Of a DNA stretch of 32,106 nucleotides, positions 1 to 7,107 are shown piece after piece. The stretch's first letter is position 1. Each line of letters starts with the position of its first letter. The translations under genes and the position numbers were made by a program. A model generated the notes under the pieces. The model made no database searches. It was given only the letters and a program-made list of their open reading frames with translations, and was not told the DNA's origin. This DNA comes from Fibrobacteria bacterium GUT77 (GTDB lineage Bacteria; Fibrobacterota; Chitinivibrionia; Chitinivibrionales; Chitinispirillaceae), in NCBI GenBank assembly GCA_001462255.1, contig LIUJ01000114.1, positions 1-32,106 on the forward strand, given 5' to 3'.

Positions 1-771
1 GTGCTTAATTTTTTCGGCGATTACCAACTGTCGAATTATTGGATAGAGAGCGGCGGCACAAAGATAATAAACGACTACATGAAAGACAGACTCCTCACCG
101 TAGAGCAGTTTAGGGGTCTCCAAGTCTCAAATGATTTTGCGCGTATGCCCGGCGAAATCGAGACCGCGCCGCCGGAGAGCTTTTTGTATCAGGCCGGTTA
201 CTTGACGCTTCGTGAAGGCATCGACGACGACTTTTCGCTTGATTACCCTAATACCGAAGTGCTGAATTCCATGTCGCAGTTGGTATATAGGAGTGTGTTG
301 CAATCCGGCGGCGGAGAATACATTGACCTCCGCGCTCCGCTTCTACGGGCGCTTTGCGACGGAGACGCGAAACTTTTTGTCGAAACCATAAACGGCTTAT
401 TGACAAGCATTCCTTACGATGACTACACAGCCGCGGCCAAACAGGGGCTTTTACATAGTGGACTGGAAATATCCGTACAAGAATGGCTCTACCGCTCCAA
501 CATTTTGGCGTTCTTACGCGGCTGCAACGTGCTGACGTTCGGCGAAATGCACAACAACAAAGGGCGTTCCGACCTGCTTATCACGCACAAAGGCATACCG
601 TGGGTGGTGGAGATAAAGGTAGCCCACAACGACGACTGCGCCGAAAAGGCGGCTGAGGCGATGAAACAGATAAACGATAGGCAGTACGCCGAATCCTACA
701 AGAACGCGAAAAAAGTCGCTATAGCGATAGACGACAAAAAGTGGTGCGTTGGGGAGTGGGAAGCCCGCTAA
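1..771 (+). CDS. AAA-ATPase-like / PD-(D/E)XK nuclease family protein, 3' part
   Basis: This is the C-terminal 256 residues of a protein whose 5' part lies outside the window. The reading frame is open from base 1, and the usual N-terminal AAA-ATPase-like domain of this family (PF09820) is absent, so the GTG at base 1 is probably an internal Val. The C-terminal part matches the PD-(D/E)XK nuclease-superfamily domain (PF08011). Asp191 in GRSD is followed 13 residues later by the E-x-K pair Glu204/Lys206 in VVEIKV, the expected metal-binding core. Such proteins are numerous in Bacteroidota, spirochaetes and Fibrobacterota, and their cellular role is not established. The TAA stop (769-771) overlaps the TAG stop of the convergent minus-strand gene (768-770). 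Family assignment is from motif recognition; function is unknown. Confidence 0.85.
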   Translation: MLNFFGDYQLSNYWIESGGTKIINDYMKDRLLTVEQFRGLQVSNDFARMPGEIETAPPESFLYQAGYLTLREGIDDDFSLDYPNTEVLNSMSQLVYRSVLQSGGGEYIDLRAPLLRALCDGDAKLFVETINGLLTSIPYDDYTAAAKQGLLHSGLEISVQEWLYRSNILAFLRGCNVLTFGEMHNNKGRSDLLITHKGIPWVVEIKVAHNDDCAEKAAEAMKQINDRQYAESYKNAKKVAIAIDDKKWCVGEWEAR

Positions 772-1439
772 TCAACGCCATTGTCCTTATCGTTGCAAGC
801 ATTTATTGCCCTGAAATGAACGATGCCGGAGAGTACGACGCATAGCGCTAAAATAACGATCATACCAGTGTAATTGGTTTTGAAAAAATCGTTTCCGACC
901 TTTTGTGTTTCATTCAACGCCCCGATTTTTATCTCCGTCATCACATTTATATGGTCGGAAATAAGATCCGCCGCCGGCTTTGTAACGTTTAACATATACT
1001 CGGTCATTTCCTCCGCGTTCGTACCCTTATAGGCATCGTCGACCATTTTATATATGCCCGGCTTAAAAACGTTATAATATTTTTCGACGGCCTCGTTGAA
1101 CAGCGCTTTGACATCAGGCCTCACAATAGATTTACCGAACGACGCGGCGTTGTCCTCAAACCATTTGCAATGTTCGTCGACGGTACTCTTGATTACCGTG
1201 ACCGTATCCGGTTTACCGGTAAATAGGATGCAGTTTCGCATTTCGATTTTTAGGGAGAGTACGGTTTGCAAGATATCAATCGCGAGATCTAATGGCTTGG
1301 CGTGGCGGTCTATGGCGGACGAGTAGTCTTTGTTCAAATCGTTTAGGCGGACAATGCCCAAAATGCCTACCGCGCAAATCAGCGCGACGGAGACGGCAAA
1401 AGATACACGAAAATTCATCGCAATTTTTGAACTTGTCAT
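768..1439 (-). CDS. Sensor-only methyl-accepting chemotaxis-like membrane protein (4HB type)
   Basis: The 223-aa protein has one membrane segment at about residues 10-30, then a roughly 160-residue helical periplasmic stretch, then a second membrane segment at about 190-208. This is the layout of a four-helix-bundle ligand-binding module of a chemoreceptor (4HB_MCP type). A full receptor would continue with HAMP and a long coiled-coil signalling domain, but this one stops 15 residues after the second membrane helix. Its stop codon overlaps that of the convergent nuclease gene, so no signalling domain lies downstream on this strand. It may be a truncated receptor or a stand-alone sensor or decoy. 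Residue Met8 is an alternative start. It lies 63 bp downstream of the RloB gene on the same strand and could be co-transcribed. The 4HB assignment rests on topology and helix pattern only. Confidence 0.6.
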   Translation of the reverse strand: MTSSKIAMNFRVSFAVSVALICAVGILGIVRLNDLNKDYSSAIDRHAKPLDLAIDILQTVLSLKIEMRNCILFTGKPDTVTVIKSTVDEHCKWFEDNAASFGKSIVRPDVKALFNEAVEKYYNVFKPGIYKMVDDAYKGTNAEEMTEYMLNVTKPAADLISDHINVMTEIKIGALNETQKVGNDFFKTNYTGMIVILALCVVLSGIVHFRAINACNDKDNGVD

Positions 1440-1502
1440 AACCGAACCCCAATTTTATGTTCACGGCGAATATCTGTCGTCATTGCCATATCATCATAAT
1501 TT

Positions 1503-2126
1503 TCAATAAAATTTGCCTACATGGTCTATTGCTTTAAGAATACTCTCGACCAATTTATAAACCGTGGTACTCCCAAAATTGCGCGGCCAATCTTTACATG
1601 GTGGATTATCGCGTCGCTTGGCGCGGTCAATGGCATTTTCAATATTTTTATGCGGAAATTTAGTTGAATTGATATCTTTATTGTAATTATGGATATGTCG
1701 CTTTAGATGTTCGTCACAATCCGCCGACGATCTGACGTTATCACCTTCCTCAAAATGGAGTAACAACCAGTATTCAAATTTGGGATTACTTAGGGCAAAA
1801 CCGTAATTCTTGCGTGTTTGTGCCCAATGGAAAAGTTTTTCCAGTTGTTCGTTTGTCCATTGATCCTTATCCACAACAAGCCACGCCTCATCCGTTTCTT
1901 TTAATTCTAATTTCGCAAGATACTTTTTCATCCTTTTCAGAACATGATCCGGAGCGCTGTCAGTTTTGCTGTTTAGGCATTCAATTTGTATTAACAAGGA
2001 TCGCATTTTTTTAAAAATATCGAAATATTCCTTTTCCGTCTTTTTCCCCTCCACCGCAATAATAAAAAGTTTTCGATACGGCAATGTACCTTCCGTCCGT
2101 TTGAATTGGCGTCTTTGTTTTGACAT
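1503..2126 (-). CDS. rloB: RloB-like TOPRIM-fold protein
   Basis: This 207-aa protein resembles the RloB family (PF13707), whose members carry a degenerate TOPRIM nuclease fold and are often linked to restriction and defence loci. The first acidic motif is in FIIAVEGKKTE (Glu26, Glu31). The D-x-D motif is in WLVVDKD (Asp86, Asp88). The family signature SNPKFEYWLLLHFE follows. I chose the ATG at 2124-2126 rather than the longer ORF from 2171. It begins 7 bp after the stop of the upstream ATPase gene, and a GAGGG sequence in that gene's last codons can serve as ribosome-binding site. The two genes therefore form an operon. By analogy with ATPase-TOPRIM pairs, the ATPase probably controls this nuclease; that is inference. 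Confidence 0.82.
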   Translation of the reverse strand: MSKQRRQFKRTEGTLPYRKLFIIAVEGKKTEKEYFDIFKKMRSLLIQIECLNSKTDSAPDHVLKRMKKYLAKLELKETDEAWLVVDKDQWTNEQLEKLFHWAQTRKNYGFALSNPKFEYWLLLHFEEGDNVRSSADCDEHLKRHIHNYNKDINSTKFPHKNIENAIDRAKRRDNPPCKDWPRNFGSTTVYKLVESILKAIDHVGKFY

Positions 2127-2133
2127 TATTTTA

Positions 2134-3471
2134 TCAGCCCTCGTTCTTTTCTGCGTCGGTATTAAGAACATTATCCAACATGATTCGCGGGATACCGCCC
2201 ATTCGTCCCAATAAATAACTTTTGCGAATATCTTTATCGAAACGAATGTCTTTGTAGATACAGAAAGGAATCAAGATTGAATTTCCAGAAACATCTTTAT
2301 CCGTTGCCCAAATTTCATCTCGGCGAAATATGCGCCGATCCATAAGCGAAATATCGTGGGTTGTCAACAGCATTTGCGACCGTGATTCCACCGAACAACT
2401 TGCTAAATACATATTGATTAATCTACTAGTGAGCAACGTATGTAAGCTTCTGTCTATTTCGTCAATAACATATACACTACCGGTGTTTCGGGATGATGCG
2501 CCGATAAACGCCGGCAACAAATCAATTAGGCGTATTGAACCGTCTGATTCTTGGTATATCTCAAATTTAATAGCTTTGCCATTAGTGTCAGTGTGGTATG
2601 TTACGAGTTTTTTGACAACAAGGGTACCATTTTCTTTTGTCACAACAAGACGCTCGTTATCATTATTTGCCAACGAGATAGACTCGCCTTCTTTAATGTT
2701 TTTTTGTAATACGATTTTTAGTTGTCCGGGTATGGAACTGTTTTCGAAGGACACATCTTCAAAATTCAAACGTGAAATACCGGTATCAAGAGACTGCAAC
2801 ATCGTATTCATAATATTATACCACGGATGTTCTTTGATATAAAATTGCTCAAGCGCCACAAAATGAGCATTGGGCGCAATAAGCTCAAGTTTGGTTTTGA
2901 ACCAGTCGTAAACACAACGGAACTCATTTGCATTCTGAAAAACCGAGCTTGTTAGGAAAAGTTGATTTTCTCTAGTCGCACGAAAAACAAAATCAAAAAA
3001 ACGTGAGTCGCTACTTTCTATTGATTTATCAATTTCATTTCTTCCGTTCCGACGATGATAAAGTATTTTTTCACAGGTAGTGCCGATCTCAACCAATTTT
3101 TCTTCCAAGACACGTGTTTTCGTCACCGAAAACCCGTATTCGTAAATGGTCTCTTTTATCATAATTTCAAAAACAAAACGCGATGGACGCTGTATCGCCT
3201 CCGCGTCAAGCAAAAACGGTTCTATCGGAATCAATTCGTCGGGCATGGTACCGTTCAATACAAATTGTCTGGCAAAATATATGGCCTTAAAGAAGTTGCT
3301 CTTTCCCGACGCGTTCCCGCCGTAGATCGCCGCTATCGGAAGAACCATTGTCTTATATTTTTTTAAACGCGGAACCCTCTCGCCATGCCGGCGTTCTCTA
3401 CCGGCAATCATAGAAAAAGTCACCGGCTCACGGAAAGATGTCCAGTTTTCGATAGTAAAACTTAATAGCAT
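2134..3471 (-). CDS. rloA: RloA-like AAA family ATPase (AAA_15/AAA_21, SMC/ABC-type)
   Basis: The 445-aa protein starts MLLSFTIENWTSF, the typical N-terminal strand of RloA/AbiEii-type ATPases. The Walker A motif is GGNASGKS at residues 51-58. Walker B is VYVIDE with Asp337/Glu338, and a TTHD H-loop with His372 follows. This is the head-domain arrangement of ABC/SMC-like overcoming-lysogenization-defect and PARIS-type ATPases. It is the first gene of a two-gene operon with the RloB-like TOPRIM protein. A promoter candidate lies at 3522-3550. The ribosome-binding site is weak. Together the pair is a plausible anti-phage module in which an ATPase sensor or scaffold holds or triggers a nuclease. 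Family assignment is firm; the defence role is inferred from the gene pairing. Confidence 0.85.
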   Translation of the reverse strand: MLLSFTIENWTSFREPVTFSMIAGRERRHGERVPRLKKYKTMVLPIAAIYGGNASGKSNFFKAIYFARQFVLNGTMPDELIPIEPFLLDAEAIQRPSRFVFEIMIKETIYEYGFSVTKTRVLEEKLVEIGTTCEKILYHRRNGRNEIDKSIESSDSRFFDFVFRATRENQLFLTSSVFQNANEFRCVYDWFKTKLELIAPNAHFVALEQFYIKEHPWYNIMNTMLQSLDTGISRLNFEDVSFENSSIPGQLKIVLQKNIKEGESISLANNDNERLVVTKENGTLVVKKLVTYHTDTNGKAIKFEIYQESDGSIRLIDLLPAFIGASSRNTGSVYVIDEIDRSLHTLLTSRLINMYLASCSVESRSQMLLTTHDISLMDRRIFRRDEIWATDKDVSGNSILIPFCIYKDIRFDKDIRKSYLLGRMGGIPRIMLDNVLNTDAEKNEG

Positions 3472-3521
3472 ATTCTTACATTTACCCTAATATATGTGAA
3501 AAGATCTCTTTATCTGTATAT

Positions 3522-3550
3522 AATATAATAATTTTTTACCCCAAAACCAA
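3522..3550 (-). promoter_or_regulatory. Candidate sigma70-like promoter of rloA-rloB
   Basis: On the minus strand TTGGTT (3545-3550) is followed after 17 nt by TATATT (3522-3527), about 50 bp ahead of the rloA start. The surrounding AT-rich tract makes chance matches likely, so confidence is modest. The same -10 hexamer occurs in other promoters of this window. Confidence 0.45.
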
Positions 3551-3613
3551 ATTTATTGTGATTTTTTCACCTAACGCGACGGTGGGGCGGTGGGGTTACT
3601 TTAATGAATCTCC

Positions 3614-5587
3614 TTAATAATCGGCAACGCAACGGACAGAAAGTCCACCTGCATCTGTAGCATTTTTGAGTCCTGATATGCTGTTGCGGTCATAGGTAAA
3701 AACCCTAGGTTTCGTAGCTCCCCACCAGCACCCATAATCACCGATAAGGTTGAAACCCCCATTGCTTTGCCGCCAACCACTAGGCAAGGCAGAGAATCCG
3801 TAATCGTCTGTCCCATTACCGTTTTTGTTCCAATTACTTTTTGATTTTAATTTTTTACCAGCTACGTCTATACCTCCAACCATATCACCTAGATAATCGT
3901 CCCATTCATATTCATCCGGCAGATGCCATCCTGGGGGACAAACCTCTTTTGCTGTATTTTGATCATACAACATACCGTATTTATCGCAATTGGAATTATT
4001 GTTCTCATAACACCACGAATTACCTGTTGCCGGTCGATATCTTAAATTCTCCGCCATCCACGTTATACCGCTTATTTTCACGGTATTGTATTTTTTCCCG
4101 TCACGATTATCTATTAATAGCGGTGAACTTTCAACCAAAGGCCCCGATGTTATTGTAATCCGTGCTTGTTGCGGCGACATACCGTTTACCGAAACGACAC
4201 GTATAGTCATATTGTCGCTGATATCATTTGCCTTAACACCATTGAAACTCACTACATAACAAGTGCTATAGCTATCATCCATAATTTCAACTGTGAACTG
4301 ACTATCTTCGCGATGAATACGGAAACCTTTTTTTTCTGGGTCTGGTCTAAAAGTGGCACTACCTATTACCAACCCACGTTGATTTACTAATTCAAAGACC
4401 ACGGTGATATCGTAATTTTTCTGAGTTACAAGATATTTAGAACCGAAAAAATGGGTACGTATAGAGGCAAATGGATTTGTGTTAGACACACCCTCCTTAG
4501 GCCAATATTTCAGCCCCCAATCACTTTTCCTATTCGTAGCGTTCAATCCATCCAATACAACATTGGTTGCCTGATCTGCTACCTTAAGCGTTCGCATCAT
4601 TCCGCTAAACCATGATAAATTAGCACCAATGCTCACGGTTATGCTAAGGTCTGCTGTTTCCGTTTGATAGTTAATTTTCCCGGTCTTAATTTCGGGAAAG
4701 TATGCTATCATATATGGTGGATTGGCGGCTTTATTCTTGATCATCGTCATCATTCTGTTGACGGTCTCCTCCGTTTCCTGTAGTGTTGCTACCCATTTTT
4801 TTCTCCACAAAATATCATTCCGAATATCCGCTCCGATATTCCCGCTCGAAATGTTAGCCGCAACAACCGTAGACCGTTTCACCGCCTCGTTCAACGCTGG
4901 GTCAAAACTTGCCGCCTGATAGTAGTAACTAAGCGCCGCTATCACCGTCCCATCCATTTGTGCGGTTACGCCCTTTGCGAGTGCCGTTTGTGCAGACACT
5001 TGGTTAGCCTCTGCCGCCCCTGTAAGTTCCTGCTGTGCTTTTTCTGTCAATACCACACCCACCTGTTGTAGCAATTCCAAGGAAGCTTTCCTAATACCTG
5101 TTAGGTTATCCAAGTCCGCAGAACTAAACGTACCGGAGTACGTGGCGACCGTCATTTTATCGGCTGTTGCTGTTATGTTTACCTTTATATTGTAGCCCGT
5201 TTCCGTCCGTATTATGTTTCCGGTTAAAAAGTGGCTTGTCGGTGCCAACCGTCCAAGTACGACATCTTGTTTTGCCGACGCGTTATCGTCGTACGCATCG
5301 TCGATGAGTTTGGTATATATGTCGTCAAGGCGTTCCCAGTCTAGTATAGAGATTGCGGAGTAATTTTTGAAATTGCTGACAAACCCGCCCTGGACGAGCG
5401 CAGGAATATAGCTTCGATTTTTTTCAAGCCCGAATGATTGCGGGACATAGATAGTAAGGCTGATTTCCTTGCCGCCGTTGCCCGTGTAGTTTTGCGGCTG
5501 TTGCGCAAATACCGTTTGTACGTCAATCATAATTGCCAATATTGCCGCAAGCATTAGCGTCCGTACCTGTCGATTAAACAATCTCAC
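3614..5587 (-). CDS. Secreted CsgG/LpoB-like protein with C-terminal FISUMP domain
   Basis: The 657-aa protein starts at GTG 5585-5587, preceded at 5 nt by a strong AAGGAGG. An N-terminal signal peptide of about 28 residues ends near VFAQQ. Residues about 40-260 resemble the CsgG / penicillin-binding-protein activator LpoB-like domain seen in spirochaete and Fibrobacter proteins (motif AKGVTAQMDGTVIAALSYYYQAA). A beta-rich middle region follows. Residues 493-657 are a FISUMP domain (TIGR02145-type): TWMAENLRYR, SWCY, CDKYGMLYD, VCPPGWHLP, GNGTDDYGFSALP and a terminal SVRCV. It is probably exported to the periplasm or outer membrane. FISUMP domains have no established biochemical role. It has its own promoter between hisD and this gene. 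The domain architecture is clear; function is unknown. Confidence 0.88.
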   Translation of the reverse strand: MRLFNRQVRTLMLAAILAIMIDVQTVFAQQPQNYTGNGGKEISLTIYVPQSFGLEKNRSYIPALVQGGFVSNFKNYSAISILDWERLDDIYTKLIDDAYDDNASAKQDVVLGRLAPTSHFLTGNIIRTETGYNIKVNITATADKMTVATYSGTFSSADLDNLTGIRKASLELLQQVGVVLTEKAQQELTGAAEANQVSAQTALAKGVTAQMDGTVIAALSYYYQAASFDPALNEAVKRSTVVAANISSGNIGADIRNDILWRKKWVATLQETEETVNRMMTMIKNKAANPPYMIAYFPEIKTGKINYQTETADLSITVSIGANLSWFSGMMRTLKVADQATNVVLDGLNATNRKSDWGLKYWPKEGVSNTNPFASIRTHFFGSKYLVTQKNYDITVVFELVNQRGLVIGSATFRPDPEKKGFRIHREDSQFTVEIMDDSYSTCYVVSFNGVKANDISDNMTIRVVSVNGMSPQQARITITSGPLVESSPLLIDNRDGKKYNTVKISGITWMAENLRYRPATGNSWCYENNNSNCDKYGMLYDQNTAKEVCPPGWHLPDEYEWDDYLGDMVGGIDVAGKKLKSKSNWNKNGNGTDDYGFSALPSGWRQSNGGFNLIGDYGCWWGATKPRVFTYDRNSISGLKNATDAGGLSVRCVADY

Positions 5588-5608
5588 AGAAGCCTCCTTA
5601 AGTAGCGT

Positions 5609-5638
5609 ATATTAACAAAAAGCCAGAATCTGTGTCAA
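5609..5638 (-). promoter_or_regulatory. Promoter of the CsgG-like/FISUMP gene
   Basis: On the minus strand a perfect -35 TTGACA (5633-5638) is followed after 18 nt by TAATAT (5609-5614). The predicted start of transcription lies about 15-20 nt before the GTG start, leaving room for the AAGGAGG at 5593-5599. It sits in the 71-bp gap after hisD. Confidence 0.6.
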
Positions 5639-5658
5639 TGTGATCATCGTACGTCCCC

Positions 5659-6993
5659 TTACTCTCCCCTCGCCTCGACGCTCAACGCGTGGTGGTGGAA
5701 CGCTTCGGCACGGGCGAAGGTCGGTACGATATCCAACGCGGACTTTAGGCCTTTCAGGGAGACTTTGGCGATAGACACGCGTTTTTGGAAGCTCTCTACG
5801 CCGAGCGGGGAGGCGAAGCGCGCCGTGCCGCCGGTCGGTAGGACGTGGTTTGTGCCTAAGAAGTAGTCGCCTAAGGCTACGGGCGTGTCCGAGCCTATGA
5901 AGATCGCGGCGGCGTTGGATACGTGCCAGGCGTCGTCGTTGGCCGTTTCCGTCATCAGTTGCAGGTGTTCGGGGGCTATGGTATCGCATAATTCCAAGCT
6001 CTCGCTACGCGACGTTGTGACGAAGATTGTTATCGCGTGGGGCGGTAGTTTCATGAAGATGTCCTTAGCCGGCGACGCGCTTATCTCTTTTGTCACGGCG
6101 GCGGCGATCTTGGCCGCCACAACCTTGCTCTCCACTATGCAGACGGCGATTTCGTCGCCCGTGCCGTGCTCCGCTTGGGCCAAGAGGTCGAGCGCGACGA
6201 GGCGCGGTTGGGCGCTCTTGTCGGCGACTATCACTACTTCGCTTGGGCCGGCTATGCAGTCGATATCGACTTTGCCGTAGACGAGGCGCTTCGCCGCGGC
6301 GACGTAGGCGTTGCCGGGACCCACGATTTTGTCTACCGGCGCGATGGTTTCGGTACCGTAAGCAAGCGCGGCGATAGCCTGCGCGCCGCCTACTCGGTAA
6401 ACCTCCGTAATGTCGAGGAGGTTTAACGCAAAAGCGACGCCGGCGTCGAGGCCGTCGGCTTGCGGCGGGGTGACCACCGCGATCTCCTTTACGCCCGCGG
6501 ATTGCGCCGGAACAATGTTCATCAGCACGCTCGACGGGTACACCGTGCGCCCGCCGGGGACGTAAACGCCCACGCGGTTGAGCGCCTTAACGGCTTGCCG
6601 CAACTCGCCGTCCGGCGTGTTGATCTTGTACATCTGCAGACCCTGGCAACTATGGTACTGGCGCAAACGCCGCGCGGTCTCGCGGATGGCGTTTTTGAGC
6701 TCCGCCGGAGCTTGCCTCGCGCACGTCGCTATATCGGCCTGCGGGATACGCGTCTTGGAGAGCAACATCCCGTCAAAACGCTTTGTGTACTTTAATAGCG
6801 CGGCATCGCCGTTCTCACGGACGTCGTTTAGAATGGGGGTGACGGCACGGACGACGGCGTCGTCGCGGCACTCCCTCGCGTCGTTGATCTTTTTGAGGAT
6901 GTTCTTTCCCTCTCGCGAGTTTAGGTCAACGACGGGGATTGAGCGGGAGCGGGCGGACACGGTATTGGCGTTGCGTCTTGCGGTTGCGGGCAT
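5659..6993 (-). CDS. hisD: Histidinol dehydrogenase
   Basis: The 444-aa enzyme catalyses the last two oxidations of histidine biosynthesis, L-histidinol to L-histidine with two NAD+, in the cytoplasm. Family landmarks are complete. The zinc ligands Gln273 and His276 are in LAQAEHGTGDE, Asp376 is in GDYFLG, and His435 is near the C-terminus. The catalytic Glu342-His343 pair is in APEHLQL. The NAD-binding region VGPGNAYVAAAK is present. Length fits the family (about 430). The start is preceded by TGAGGT at a suitable distance. No other his gene is in the window, so hisD is detached from a his operon here. It lies downstream of glgP but behind a hairpin terminator; I could not find a convincing promoter of its own. 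Confidence 0.96.
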   Translation of the reverse strand: MPATARRNANTVSARSRSIPVVDLNSREGKNILKKINDARECRDDAVVRAVTPILNDVRENGDAALLKYTKRFDGMLLSKTRIPQADIATCARQAPAELKNAIRETARRLRQYHSCQGLQMYKINTPDGELRQAVKALNRVGVYVPGGRTVYPSSVLMNIVPAQSAGVKEIAVVTPPQADGLDAGVAFALNLLDITEVYRVGGAQAIAALAYGTETIAPVDKIVGPGNAYVAAAKRLVYGKVDIDCIAGPSEVVIVADKSAQPRLVALDLLAQAEHGTGDEIAVCIVESKVVAAKIAAAVTKEISASPAKDIFMKLPPHAITIFVTTSRSESLELCDTIAPEHLQLMTETANDDAWHVSNAAAIFIGSDTPVALGDYFLGTNHVLPTGGTARFASPLGVESFQKRVSIAKVSLKGLKSALDIVPTFARAEAFHHHALSVEARGE

Positions 6994-7052
6994 AATAATA
7001 ACCTCATTGTTTTACGTTATGATGATTACGACGGTTTCTCATTAACAAAAGT

Positions 7053-7083
7053 CAATTTAAAGGGCGACCGAGAACGGTCGCCC
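7053..7083 (-). terminator. Rho-independent terminator after glgP
   Basis: GGGCGACCG (7062-7070), a four-base loop, and CGGTCGCCC (7075-7083) form a perfect 9-bp GC-rich stem. On the minus strand it is followed by TTTAAATT, and it starts 24 bp after the glgP stop codon. Confidence 0.8.
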
Positions 7084-7107
7084 CTGCAAAAACGCGAATA
7101 CATAAAA

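Noticed and set aside
7026..7055. TTGACT as -35 of a hisD promoter
   Set aside because: No acceptable -10 at 17-18 nt, and it overlaps the T-tract of the glgP terminator.
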